Assembly: GCA_949752735.1 (NCBI GenBank)
Contig: OX457037.1
Location: 14,149,932 to 14,213,931 of the forward strand
DNA: 64,000 nt
DNA from: Lumbricus terrestris
Lineage: Eukaryota; Annelida; Clitellata; Crassiclitellata; Lumbricidae
Direction of reading: 5' to 3'
Position numbers and translations under genes: made by a program. Positions 21,920 to 32,010 of this stretch are shown one piece after another (position 1 is the stretch's first letter; each line of letters opens with the position of its first letter). The notes below the pieces were generated by a model that saw only the letters and a program-made list of their open reading frames with translations, was not told where the DNA came from and did not search any database.

Positions 21920-22500
21920 GATGTCACTGATTTCCCTAATCTGAAAACTGCTCTATCAGAAGCCGCAGATAGTGACGAAGCAGACGATAAGGTGGCAGTC
22001 ACCATGCTTGCACCTGCTGTGGAACATTTGGATATTCTGTCATTGAATTTCAGAAGATACTTTCCATCCTCTTCAGATGCTGATATTAAGAAGACAAGGT
22101 GGTTGTTGAACCCATTCAACAAAACATCAATGAAACAGAATTGAACAACAATGAGGAAGCACTTAGTCTTGTTGAGCTTTTTCAATTTTTTTTGTTGATT
22201 CCAGAATGAAGGACATGTATAAGCAATTATCAAGAACTCAGTTCTGGGCAAAGACGTACTAGGAAGAACATTACAAATCACTTGCAAGCAAAGCCACCAA
22301 GTAACTGGTTTCCTTTCATAACTCCTACTTATCTGAACAGGGCTTTTCTCAGGTGATCAACATAAAAAAATAATCGGAACAAACTTGTCGGAGGTGCCCT
22401 CTCAGCCTGCTTACGAATTGCACTTACAAAAACTGTGGAACCGCGTTTTAATAATTATGATCCAAAGAAAAATCCAAGAACAAAGATCCCATTAACTGTT
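21920..22500 (+). pseudogene. hAT A transposase C-terminal remnant
   Basis: A frame following the nested element reads TDFPNLKTALSEAADSDEAD then VEHLDILSLNFRRYFPSSSD and WLLNPFNK, followed by broken frames ending LRIALTKTVEPRFNNYDPKK. The W-x-x-NPF and (L)R-x-AL-x-K-x-x-P-F pattern matches C-termini of ZBED5/SCAND3-type hAT transposases. Frameshifts and stops are frequent; copy 2 carries a parallel decayed version at 45660-46250. Confidence 0.6.
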
Positions 22501-22840
22501 AGGACTACAAGGTCTTAGTAATTAGGTGACTAAATTGACGTTGAGTTGTAGAAACGACTATAGATTAGGATCAGAAAAATAATTTAGAATTTTAGAATCA
22601 TAAAAATCCGACAGAAATTCAATGTAATTATTTTCATTTATTAAGAATGTCAGAAGTCTAGCATTTTAGAAGGATAAATAGGTTTGAGAGCAAATATGAA
22701 TTAAATAGGCATGTTTAATTTTGACACTTTTATATTTTTACGACATTTACATATGACATATTGAATGGTGTGTCGCCAAATTTGATAGCAAGTTTAAGTG
22801 TGTCGCAGGACGAAAGAGGTTGAGAACCCCTGATTTAGGC

Positions 22841-23640
22841 TATTGTTGTTTTGTCTATGTTTTTCTTACCTTGCGGTTTTCAGTTCGCACTGGACGTCAT
22901 CATTTATTTATTATTATTATTATTGTAAATCGGCTTGATATGTGTTATCGACACTGGCCACGTGACACGTCTATGGTAAGAAATGACGTCAGAAGTAACG
23001 TTGTTGAAAGAAATTAAATAAAGTGTTGAAGGTTTCGGACTAATAATGTATGCTACCGTTAATGGCGTCTTATTTTCGCGTTAGTTACCATATGGACATT
23101 TAAAATGTCCATAAGTTGGAATTTAAAGTGAATAGATATACAATCTCCATGTTACAAATTGCCTAATTTAGAAGTGCTTTCATATAATAAAATAAAAACT
23201 AAATATACAACTTTGTTCCGAAATGAATGCTGTATCCATTGGTTTGTTAAGATAGATAGAAAGATATGATATCTAAAACTATAAAATAGAAAGTTTGTCA
23301 ATCTGTATGTGGGTCTGTCCCAAGAAAGGCTCTGAAACCGCTTACATTCTAATGACGAAACAAACATTTTAAATCTTATGCGAATTTGTAGATCAGCGCG
23401 ACTATTTTCAGCCCTCAATTCACTTTAAATCCCGAGCTTTGGACATATTAAATGTCGCCCCGTAATTAGCGTGAAATTAAGTCGCCATTAATAGCGATAT
23501 TTAATCTCTTCTGACGACGTCATTTCTGACGTCATTTATGTCCGTGGGCGTGGCCTAAGTCGTTAAGCACGTGTCCAGAAATTATACTATGAGTTGATGA
23601 CCGCAAGGTAAGAACAAACTACTCACAATAACAACAAATA
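22841..23640. repeat. Imperfect inverted repeat (possible foldback element)
   Basis: The left side TTTTTCTTACCTTGCGGTTT (about 22860) pairs with ACCGCAAGGTAAGAACAAAC (about 23600) on the other strand. GCCACGTGACACG and GACGTCAGAAG at the left answer GACGTCATTTCTGACGTCAT and AGCACGTGTCC at the right, and TGGCGTCTTATTTTCGCGTT answers AGCGTGAAATTAAGTCGCCA. The arms are about 250 bp around a 300-bp AT-rich centre. No coding frame was recognised. Confidence 0.55.
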
Positions 23641-24230
23641 ATTAATGTCGTATCTCTACATTTATGAAGCGCCTATTCAATGGCAGTCTCAATGCAGAAA
23701 CCCAGTGAAGAATTGCAACGCGTAGGTCTAGACGAGGAGGAGACTCCAGACATAAGCACATAGATGAGGCGAAAGTCGTTCAAGGGTTCATGAGCGCATT
23801 ATTTTGAACGTGAGAGGGTGAGAAGTGGGTCATTGAAGTGGCGTGGCGTGATGGGGGGTTGTAGTGGCGACAATGCGAACTTTGCCGGGGAAAGCAGGGC
23901 GAGGATGGGTGGAGCGAAAATCCAAAATTTCCCGGGCAACGCCGGATAACTCAGATAGTATCAAAATAATAAAACCCGAACTCCTTGGGTCGTAGCTACC
24001 CCACCCCATTGGAAGTCGATGTCCCAAAGGCTTGGTAGCCTGTCTAAGCCTGAGGTTAAGCTGCACTTGTTTATAGCAGCGATATATAGCCGTGCATGAA
24101 GCGCTTTTGGTAGGTTTCAGAACGTTGCAATGTGAATGTTTTTCAACATTACATTGCACACAGAACCATTTTCAGTGAATATCTTGACTTGCTGTATCTA
24201 ATATTTATTTCTGAAAGTTTGTCATTCATG
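23641..24230. other. Unclassified repeat-rich sequence
   Basis: Contains a short non-LTR 3'-end-like word (ACATTTATGAAGCGCC, 23660) and the inverted CCCGGGCAACGCCGG repeat at 23865-23950. No gene was recognised. Confidence 0.4.
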
Positions 24231-24409
24231 CATTCATTTCGAGAATTTAGCGCCTGTTCAAGAATCTACTCAGAGGCGTTCCCAGCCCAGCCACAGCTAT
24301 AAAATAGGATTTGAGCGACTTATAAAAAGCATTTGAATTTAGCCTAGGCATAAGTCGCAAGATTAGTGGAATGCCATTCCAAATACCGGGACCCACAGTA
24401 GAAAAGGCT
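24231..24409 (-). pseudogene. Non-LTR retrotransposon RT C-terminus (3' part, split by an insertion)
   Basis: The minus strand reads TVGPGIWNGIPLILRLMPRL then NAFYKSLKSYFIAVAGLGTP to a stop, matching the C-terminus of the element at 38837 (VVGPAIWNGLPAALRSLPR, FYRLLKTFLFDQAW). The 3' UTR with TTAGCGCCTGTTCAAGAATC (reverse of the family 3' word) and an ATTCATGCATTCATT tail lies at 24225-24290. The upstream part continues at 24846 beyond the telomere-like element. Confidence 0.75.
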
Positions 24410-24845
24410 GGTAACGGCCCGCTATTCCGAGGGTCCACTATTCCGAAGGTCCACTATTCCGAATATCCGCCATATTTTGTTCGTTATCCTTGGTGGTTAG
24501 GGTTACAGAGGGTTAGGGTTCGGGTTGGGGTAGGATGGGTTAGGGTTGGGTGGGTTAGGATTAAGTTTAGGACTATGGTTAGGGTTGGGGAGGGTTAATT
24601 AGGGTAAGGGTTAGGGTTATGGCTGGGGTGGGTTATTTGGTTTAGGGCTATGGTTGGGATGGGTTATTATTAGGTTTAGGGTTATGGTTAGAGTTGGGGT
24701 AGGTTAGGGTTAGGTTTAGGGTTATGGTTAGGGTTGGTGTGAGTTAGAGTTAGGGTTATAGTTAGGTTTAGGGTTAGGTTTAGGGTTAGGGTTCGGAATA
24801 GTGGACCTTCGGAATAGTGGACCCTCGGAATAGTGGACCCAAACC
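24410..24845. mobile_element. Telomere-like TIR element, copy 1
   Basis: The left end GGTAACGGCCCGCTATTCCG and the right end ...GGACCCAAACC are flanked by a perfect 9-bp duplication, GAAAAGGCT (24401-24409 and 24846-24854). Each subterminal region carries tandem copies of GGTCCACTATTCCGAA in inverted orientation. The roughly 300-bp interior is degenerate TTAGGG-type repeat (TTAGGGTT, TTAGGGTTGGGG, TTATGG). It interrupts a reverse transcriptase remnant. The second copy, opposite orientation, is at 59060-59481. Confidence 0.88.
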
Positions 24846-25033
24846 GAAAAGGCTCGGCGCGGTCGGGTAGAAGTGCGAGCTCGAGAAACCAAAAGCTCCC
24901 TCGTTGTCGCAGAGCGATGAGCTCGACGGGCTGCAAGGTGGCAGACAAAGGCCAGACAGGTATAATGGGCCCAATCAATAGGGCATCGCCAAACAAGTGC
25001 AGCGACTCGGTAGGAGATGCGCTGTGAAACACG
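24846..25033 (-). pseudogene. Non-LTR retrotransposon RT C-terminus (5' part, split by an insertion)
   Basis: The minus strand reads LRVSQRISYRVAALVWRC, then CHLAARRAHRSATTRELLVS and RARTSTRPRRAFS, continuing in register with the segment at 24409-24231. The order matches the element at 38837: LPLQQRIAYRVSSIAWRC, GRRSLRSAARGDFLV, QQRAFS. The 5' side is cut by the MITE at 25042-26295. Confidence 0.75.
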
Positions 25034-25254
25034 GAGCCAATCATGGGCGGAGTTTGGTTTCCGTTCTTGGAGGGCTAAAGCCTTTTTGGGGGGCGCTAAA
25101 CCCGGGAAAAGATACCATTTACACGGTAAAAAATGAGTCTGGGTCTTCCTGGGGGGCAGGGCCGGATTTAAGCATGGGCTACACTGGCTCCAGCCCAGGG
25201 GCCCCCACCACTTAGGGGCCCCCACCAGTTGCAGCTTTATTTTTCCCTCATCAG

Positions 25255-25500
25255 AAATTATGCTAAGAATGCAATTGGTGCCCATGGTCACAAACTGCAG
25301 TGCTGAACACTCGTTTTCCAGGATGAAGATAATTACCGGTAAGAACAGGTTTCCCACAAGTATGACACACGGTGACTTAGCCACCTTGCATTCAGTGTTT
25401 GGCTTAGAGAGTGATACTCTATTCCAATTCCAACTGTATATTAATCAATTAATTAGCGACTTTGCTAATAGAAAAATAAACAAAGACATACTCAAACTTA
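25255..25500 (+). pseudogene. hAT transposase C-terminal dimerisation remnant
   Basis: The frame reads MVTNCSAEHSFSRMKIITGK then MTHGDLATLHSVFGLESD and INQLISDFANRKINKD. The (V/T)-NCSAE-x-SFS-x-(L/M)K-I-I motif and the I-x-x-(L/I)-I-x-x-FA-x-x-K end are the conserved hATC region. Small indels disturb the middle, and the catalytic core is gone. Confidence 0.7.
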
Positions 25501-25574
25501 GATCCAACTGTAGGCCGGACCATGCCATATATTTAACTGATTATAGCTGTCTGTTTTTAGTTTGGAGGTCCTGC

Positions 25575-25740
25575 TTATCACCAAGGCTTAAAGTGTGGCT
25601 GGACGGTCATGGACGGCGTCCATGCACTTATTTTCAAATCTGCACACAGTCCTGCCACTTATTTGGCAGCACAGCCTGGAAAAGGAAGGGGCGTCTACAC
25701 TTTAACCTCTGCTTATCACCATTTTAACTTTCTTTCTTTG
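25575..25740. repeat. Dispersed repeat shared with 57278-57430
   Basis: GGCTTAAAGTGTGGCTGGAC, TCATGGACGGCGTCCATGCA and CACTTATTT words match 57278-57430 almost base for base at the start. It contains the palindrome TGGACGGCGTCCA. Function unknown. Confidence 0.7.
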
Positions 25741-25752
25741 TAGGCCCATGTG

Positions 25753-25882
25753 CAGGGCTGAAAGTGGTTGGAAAAGTTGCCGGGTTTGACTTTGCGGACG
25801 AACCGACGCCTTTGACCAGAAAAATTCTGACGACCTTTTTGTAATTTGTCCAAAATACAGACCCGGCTCATTTTCAGCCCTG
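25753..25882. mobile_element. Short hAT-type MITE, CAGGGCTGAAA ends
   Basis: Ends CAGGGCTGAAAGTGG and CTCATTTTCAGCCCTG, 130 bp, with 8-bp near-match duplications CCCATGTG (25745-25752) and CCTATGTG (25883-25890). It lies inside the hAT element at 25157-26251. Confidence 0.8.
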
Positions 25883-26339
25883 CCTATGTGTTTATTATAC
25901 CAGTGACTTACAGGGCTACCAAAAACAGAATAAGATGCCTAACGCTTATCCTTTAACTTTGCATTTGAAAAATGATTTAATACCATGCAATTAAAATAAT
26001 AGGTCACTATAATTATTTATCGGCACTATGATATTCTCAATTTATCTTCATATGTATTTTAATATTTTATTAACAGTAAGTCAACAATTTAAACATTGCT
26101 TTTAGAAAATTTGCCTGTGACACTTTATGACGGCAGTATGCGTGGGCATGTCCCTGCCGGAGATTGTGCATCAAAAGCAAAATATCTATTACAGAAAAGG
26201 GCCCACCGTAATCAGCGCCCATGGGTCCCCACCACCCTAAACCCGGCCCTGCTGGGGGGCTTAGACCCCCTAGCCCCTGATAAACTCCGCCCATGGAGCC
26301 AGTGAAGAACGTGACACGTAATATTATAAGCAGAGACGG

Positions 26340-26640
26340 GGCAAATTTAGGAATACGGCCAAGTAGAAGTCGGATTGATGTAATTTCTGCCTCAATAGAA
26401 GTAGGATTTTTGAAAACATTATTGTTGAAACTGTAGCTGGATCGATGTAAAATAATTGTCATTTAAATAGAAGTTGGATTGATAAAAACCTGTTATATTT
26501 GGAATAGAATCTGGATTGGTAAAAAGTGCCTAAATGGAAGCCCGGTTGAAGAGAATGATCCATGGCAAAGCAGAAACCGGATTGATACAAAATTATTTTA
26601 CTGCGATTGTCCAAAATTTGATAAAATTTATTCCGCTAAA
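26340..26640 (-). repeat. ATCCAGCTTC-type repeat array, reverse orientation
   Basis: Reverse words such as AGTAGAAGTCGGATTGATGT, TAGAAGTAGGATTTTTGAAA, TAGAAGTTGGATTGATAAAA and GCAGAAACCGGATTGATACA recur every 40-70 bp. This is the same motif as in the MULE-like elements, in a diverged copy. No element ends were identified. Confidence 0.65.
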
Positions 26641-26869
26641 AGGATACCAGTTATTATTTGACACACAAAACGTCAAAACTTACGCAGTCACAAAGAAGGC
26701 CTAAAGTTTATTAACTTTAAAATCTCCGCCTTTTTCAGCTGCGACAATAACCGGAAATTGATGCAAATGCAATTGCACTAAAAATGGATCCGAGGCGGAA
26801 ATTAGATGCTATGCATGCGATACAACAACCAGAATCCGATGTAATACGTAAGCATTTACCATAAAGGTA

Positions 26870-27870
26870 AGGCCTACCAAAGATCTTATAGCCGAATCGT
26901 AGACTTTATAAGGTCTTTCGCTGACAATGGTGACCATGACATTGTGTTGCTGGGTCTTCTTGACCGCTCGGCTGCGTTCGACACTGTCGATCACGACATC
27001 ATGATGCATGGAGCGACTTTCTCGGACCCACGGCGTACGCGCGGTGGCGCTTGACTGGATCAAATCATATCTACGCAGGCGGAACCAGTCGTTTTTTTAC
27101 AATGGGGAGCATTCGCCGGTGCGAGTTCTAACCAGTGGAGTACCTCAGAGGTCGGTTCTCGGGCCTCTGTTTTTCTGCTGTATTAGGCCGATCTTGAGAG
27201 ACTTGCCTCTGGAGTGGGGCTATCTTCTCATTTCTATGCCGACGACTCGAGTTCAATTGTTCATTATTCTAGACCTTCATGATCAAATCAAGAAAATCCC
27301 TGACCCTTCAATACACCTATCGACTGACTTCATCTCTTACCATTACGTCTGATGCTCCTGTCCGCAATCATGGTGTAATGGTTAATTCACATCTCTCCTT
27401 CTCTAACCACATATCTGACCTATCGCGTTCATGTTTCATGCACATCCGGGTCTTTCGCCGCATCCGACCTATGCTTGATTTGAAAACTGCTTCCATCATT
27501 GCTACGTTCATCGTCCACTCAAAACTTGATTGCTACAATGTCCTATTCTTAAAACCTTGAATTCGCACAACTTCGCGCCTCCAACGTATTGAAAATTCAA
27601 TAGCCAAAGTCGTCACCAGAGCACCCAGACATCACCACATCACACCAATCCTCAAGCCACTTCACTGGTTGAATATTACAGAGGGAATTCAGATATCTTC
27701 GTGAACCTTTCATCATCCAGTCAACCCGCTCTACTCGATCATTCTCCTGCCTGACTCCCGACCGCCGGTTATAAGTAATCTCAAGTTCTCCAACCAATTC
27801 ATATCCAACACAACACCACACACTTGGAATTATCTGCCTCCTGAATTCCGATCTTTTTCAATTCTTCCAC
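26870..27870 (+). pseudogene. Non-LTR retrotransposon reverse transcriptase, degenerate
   Basis: Frames in order: DNGDHDIVLLGLLDRSAAFD and TVDHDI (RT motif A, with LDRS for LDLS), VALDWIKSYLRRRNQSFFY, SGVPQRSVLGPLFF (motif B, Gln-Gly changed to Gln-Arg), then a lost YADD region, VRNHGVMVNSHLSFSNHISD, FRRIRPMLDLKTASIIATFI, and a late WNYLPPEFRSF. Frames shift several times. A possible 3' end with GATTACGATTACGATCACG lies at about 28180-28205. It is a different, older family than the element at 38837. Confidence 0.7.
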
Positions 27871-28210
27871 CATCGTTACTAATCACACACCGTTAACTTC
27901 CTCAGACTCCTCGTTTCATCACACCTAGGGCTTTTCATTCGAACTGAAGTCACGCCTTTTCAAGAACTCTTACCCTGTCTCATCTGATCCTCCACCTTTC
28001 ACATCCCAATTCAGACGACACCCGCCTTAGACTAAGCAGCTATCCCACCTCATCTGATTCTGTGGTAGCTCGACCCGGACCACCTTTAGACTACCCCTAC
28101 AGACATGCTTTTTGACTCGACGTAGCGCTCGTGAATAAGCTGGTGCTCGCGCATGGCATTTGAGTAGCGCTTTAGAAGTTTGGAGATTACGATTACGATC
28201 ACGGATAAGC

Positions 28211-28695
28211 TACCTTGCCTATTTATGACGTTATTTTCCTGTGCTCATGAGATGTATAGGGAAAAAATACATTTGATTGACTAAATTGCTTTTGTGCATT
28301 GTCTAAAATCGTATCTCTTCTCTAAATTACTTTTAAAATACAGCGGAAAAAAGTTTATCAAACGGGACCGACAACTTAAGGACGGAAGTGAGGCGCTATG
28401 AGTGATCTTTTTGCTTGACTCGTATGCAGCAAATAAGTCCCACATAGGCCTATGAGGCGAACTTTGGCATGGCTCAGGTTATTTGTGAAACTCACCTGGG
28501 ATCGGGGAAAATGTGCTATGGCCTATGCAATGTAAGGAATATCTTGAGGTTGTATGTTACATTTGAATTAAAAAAACAATGGCACGTGAAAAACTAAGTA
28601 GGCCTATTAGTGGCCATTCATGTCGAAGAATCAGCACCAAAATTAATGTTAGTAAGTCGAAAGTGTTAGGTTTGAGACAGGAATTGTAGGCCTAC
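28211..28695. other. Intronic sequence, nothing recognised
   Basis: AT-rich intron between the RT pseudogene and the CUB exon at 28696. No further exon or transposon end was recognised. Confidence 0.5.
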
Positions 28696-28877
28696 CTCGA
28701 GATAGTCGCAGGTGCAGCAGGACTCAAGAAAAAAAGTCTCAAAGTAGAGGTAGAACGTGCTTCGCTCTGGAGCCCAGATGATATTGGAGCAGTTTTGAGG
28801 CGACGACGGATTGGCTTTCGGATAATTCGGAGATGCCACATAACCGCTGGGTCCAGTAAATAGCGTATTTCCACAAC
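28696..28877 (-). CDS. CUB domain exon, first half
   Basis: Minus-strand exon of 182 nt with acceptor ...AATACAG and donor GTAGGC; phases 1 to 0. The translation starts GCGNTLFTGPSGYVASPNYP and ends CCTCDYLE. The initial Cys, the G-Y-ASPNYP block, the aromatic YLYFETFFLE strand and the C-DYLE end are diagnostic of the first half of a CUB domain. The next coding segment on this strand is the second-half exon at 1823-1988, whose IRC start continues the CDYLE strand in frame. The open frame runs on upstream of the acceptor, but that part does not resemble CUB and is taken as intron. Confidence 0.88.
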
Positions 28878-29544
28878 CTGTATTCAAATACGGTATGTCA
28901 AGTTTTGTTTTCGTGCGGCAGACGGTAGTGCAACCTAACTGACATATGGTACCTGTGATATCTATATTTTTTTCTGGCACAACGTTGAAGTTGAATTATC
29001 CTTAGTGAAAGCATGTCCCACTCGAGACATTTTTGTATGAGTAGTTACATAAATAAACCGAGTTCCAAACTATTAGAGTTCTAAATTTAAACAGTGCACT
29101 TCAAAAGGGCATTCACCAGTCAATGTTTTAAGTCTGCCCGTCATCCAAATGTTAATTATCACCCATTATGAAAACCGTCTATCGTAGAAGTAACAGCCCT
29201 ATGATTTTGGTGGTCGGAACGAAACCCATGCAAGCATTGCTGCTAAGCTTATTTTCATTTCCTAAAGCGTCTGTGAGAAAAACTGGTTTCCAAAACACAG
29301 AATTTCACTGAGCATAACAAAATACAGACTTAGCAATCACGATCATATACATTGGTGTTTGTTAGAGCTAGGCCTAAGATGTCACCATGCGTTCATTCGT
29401 TTATTTTCTGCATTTGTCCAACGTTATTTTACACGTTCCTTATATCCAAATCCCCATGGAAATCTGCCCGTGTTTCAATGAAATTGCAAACAGACTAAAA
29501 CATAGTCATCAATAACTGGTTGAAGCAGTTATGAATAGGCAAAC
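28878..29544. other. Short intron between two CUB exons (about 0.67 kb)
   Basis: This is the only short intron of the visible gene. No transposon was recognised in it. It separates the second half of one CUB domain (29545-29710) from the first half of the next (28696-28877). Confidence 0.6.
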
Positions 29545-29710
29545 CTCCTACGCTGGCATAATAAGTAAGACTGAATCCACTCGAGACAGTGGAGCTGTCG
29601 GTTCGAAAGTTGACTAACGATTGGTTGCACCACGGAATCGATATGGCATCAGGCAAAGAATATCCTGAATAACTTTGTGGAGTAAAGCTGGAGTTGGTTG
29701 GGCAGCTGAC
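29545..29710 (-). CDS. CUB domain exon, second half
   Basis: Minus-strand exon of 166 nt, the same length as the 1823-1988 exon. A T-rich stretch then CAG precedes GTC AGC TGC. The translation starts VSCPTNSSFTPQSYSGYS, passes through PWCNQSLVNFRTDSS and ends GFSLTYYASVGG. The Cys pair, the LVNFRTD strand and the GFSLTY end match a CUB C-terminal half. To keep phase 1 the donor must be GTTTGC after GGAG; an in-phase-0 GTAGGA seven bases earlier is a better-looking splice site, so the 3' edge is uncertain by a few bases. It completes the domain started at 45001-45188. Confidence 0.82.
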
Positions 29711-30146
29711 CTGTCGTAAAAAAGTCGATGATTTTTGGTCATTCTACAAACACTTAGGCTTCACTGTTAAATGCACTGTGTTGGTGAAAGTTGTCAAGCA
29801 TGATTAAACCAATAGAAATATGTTGTCACCCATAAAAATTCGAAAAGATCACTACATGTCAAAAACACAATAGTAAAATATTATAACTTTTCGCAACACT
29901 TATGATTAGGCCTATTATTGTCGAGATTATAAAACACCGTCTATTCTACACTGTTTGTATAGGTCTACACTTTACAGGCTATGCAGTATAATATACTCAG
30001 CTATCCATGGGTGCTTTTGTCGTCATTTTCACTTTTCAAGAGTGATTACCCCACCATACAATATCAGCCCTAACTCCCCCCTCCCTAGTAGACTCGGTGG
30101 TTGCTGATTACCATAAGAATTATTTAGTGCAATCAGACTATACTAC

Positions 30147-30328
30147 TGTTATGTTCTAATAATCGAATTAGATTATTCAACATTTATTCAACATCAAAAT
30201 TAATTAAGGAAACTTTGGAAACCAGAACAACCGGAAAAGCACTCCCAGCAACCCCAGACTATATATCGCTAGAGTGTGCAATACTGTGCATATAAGTCTC
30301 TAGAGTGTACATATCAGAGTATCCATCA
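30147..30328 (-). repeat. Possible 3' LTR of the Ty3/gypsy element
   Basis: On the minus strand a purine-rich tract (CTTAAAAGAAGAG) precedes TGATGGATACTCTG, and the segment ends TAGAACATAACA, giving TG...CA borders about 182 bp apart. It contains a TATA-like GATATATAG and GAATAAATG, a possible poly(A) signal. It lies just downstream of the gypsy pol remnant. No 5' LTR is in the window, so the borders are inferred. Confidence 0.4.
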
Positions 30329-30851
30329 ACTCTTCTTTTAAGAAGTTACTTGGGGTTCTGACTGTACACGTATCTGCCATTTCATAGTACCTTAACTCCC
30401 CCTTTTAAGAATTTACTTGGGTTTTTTAGATTGTGTAAATCGGGGGCTCCTTCTCAGATTTGGGTAATTACATTGTTTAAATCGAGTCTTCTTCCACTCT
30501 GACGGTGCCTAAGTAAATTCTGTCGTCTCTTCCGGGGTGATTGCGTGCTGGATTTCTTGTTGCATTGGTGCTGCTGTGTTGGTGGATTGTTCTTCGTCCC
30601 CCAGGTATGGGCGAATTCAAATTCGGTTGCGCCACAGAATTTGGCCACTTGGTATTTTCACGGTGTAGTCTAGTTGCGTTGCCGGGCTTGTACGACCTGA
30701 CCGATCGATGACCATCGTTTGTTGGATGGATCTTGTATCCAACATTTATCTACAGCATGTAGAGGTCCGAGTTGTCGTAGCTTGAAAATCGCCGGTGCAA
30801 GTGGTGCAACATCTTCCTTGTCTGCCAGGTCTCTCCATTTTTTGGACAAGA

Positions 30852-32010
30852 CCAGATAATGTGCTCCAAGACGCCCATGCTAAGGAAAATTGTGCTTTTC
30901 TTCGGTATGGATTCCATGAGAAGAACATGTTTGACCCCAATGCAAAGAGTGATCATTAATGTGATCATTAATGAAGCAATGACAGCAACTATAGAACTTA
31001 ATTCAATCAGATCAATTGTGTACATTTTTAAAAGTAGACACCTCCAAACTGGGCGTCTTAGGAACCCTATACTACAAGACGCCCATAGTATGGGCATCTT
31101 GGAGCAATGAAAATTGACTAAAACAAGTGGCATTGCAATCATGCATTTTTAGACTAAAGCAATAAACTGCATGAGAGAAAACAAACTGAACTAAAGCTAA
31201 AAGATCCTAAAGATACAAAGCAATTCAAAACTCGAGAAGCAAAAATCCAATCTCATGTTGTAAGTCATTATTGTCATTTTCACTTTAATCACAGACTAGT
31301 GACAAAAGTCACACACGAATTCTTTGGATGTCTCTTTGTCTGTACATTCTTCATGACACCATCATTTACATTTCCTGCATTCCTTCCATGTCACTGAAGT
31401 TTTGGGCAAGGGTGAAATAGATTCAATAAACACTGATAAATTTGCATATTGGCTTCGTATTTTTATGAGTAGAAGGTGGTGTCATGGTGGGTACCGACTT
31501 TTCACCATTTGCTCATAGTATCAAAGACGCTCATGGGCGTCTTGTAATCTCTAGGCTACCTATACACTCAAGACGCCCATGGGCTTCTTGTAATCTCTAT
31601 GCTACCCATGTATTCAAGATGACCATGGGCTTCTTGTAATTTTCGAGTCCTGCTCTATTGACGCCATTTTATTTAACGAGGTCAATGTTTAAGATTTAGG
31701 TAAAACCATTAAAACAACTGCAAATGAACACAGAATAAACGTTGAAATGCGCGAATTGGTACTGCATAAGGCTAAAGAGAAAATTAGGAAGATTCGTAAA
31801 TGTGTACTTACACAAAAGTGGTGAAAATTTAGAAAATTGATTTATCGCGTCAATATCTCGAATACTGAAACATTATTGTTATGGGAGGTTCACAAGATGT
31901 CGCTGCATGCAATGAGACAACTAAAATACTAATATGAATCTTTTCAACCGTTTTAAAGGAGATGGGCATCTTACTCGCCCTGGGCGTCTTGTAGCACTCT
32001 CCCAATGGTC
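30852..32010. mobile_element. TIR element with GTGCTCCAAGACGCCC ends
   Basis: The left end GTGCTCCAAGACGCCCATG and, reverse complemented, the right end GGGAGAGTGCTACAAGACGC interrupt the gypsy pol gene. The interior holds several palindromes of the form AAGACGCCCATGGGCGTCTT (near 31080, 31515, 31570, 31625). A related end lies at 16564. No clear target duplication and no transposase were found. Confidence 0.7.

Larger units (their letters stand above)
20461..22832 (+). mobile_element. hAT transposon A, copy 1 (Charlie/ZBED5-like)
   Basis: The right end GGTTGAGAACCCCTG and near-match 8-bp duplications ATTTAGGG (20453-20460) and ATTTAGGC (22833-22840) mark the borders. The left terminal repeat is lost or rearranged: the element begins directly at TAGGTGTGTCGCGACTTGAC, whereas copy 2 (45438) still has CAGGGGTTCTCAACC first. 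TGTGTCGC words are repeated at both subterminal regions. A decayed transposase C-terminus lies at 21920-22500. Another hAT element is nested at 20699-21912. Confidence 0.85.
25157..26251 (+). mobile_element. hAT transposon of the CAGGGCCGGATTTA family, copy 1
   Basis: The left end CAGGGCCGGATTTAAG and, reverse complemented, the right end CAGGGCCGGGTTTAGG, with a perfect 8-bp duplication, CTGGGGGG (25149-25156 and 26252-26259). A hAT dimerisation remnant is at 25255-25500. A 130-bp MITE is nested at 25753-25882. The same family occurs at 32284-33506. Confidence 0.92.
25042..26295. mobile_element. CATGGGCGGAGTTT MITE, copy 1, carrying a hAT insertion
   Basis: Ends CATGGGCGGAGTTTGG and AAACTCCGCCCATG, with 8-bp near-match duplications GAGCCAAT (25034-25041) and GAGCCAGT (26296-26303). 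Without the nested hAT (25157-26251 and its duplication) the element would be about 150 bp, like copy 2 at 37683-37847, which has an uninterrupted CTGGGTCTTCTTGGATGG at the equivalent point. Confidence 0.88.

Noticed and set aside
24480..24800. Possible chromosome end or interstitial telomere
   Set aside because: The tract is degenerate, bounded by inverted tips and a target duplication, and a second copy has the same structure; a transposon explains it better.
24371..25044. Frames rich in RVRVG or NPNPK residues
   Set aside because: Translation of TTAGGG-like repeat inside the telomere-like transposon.
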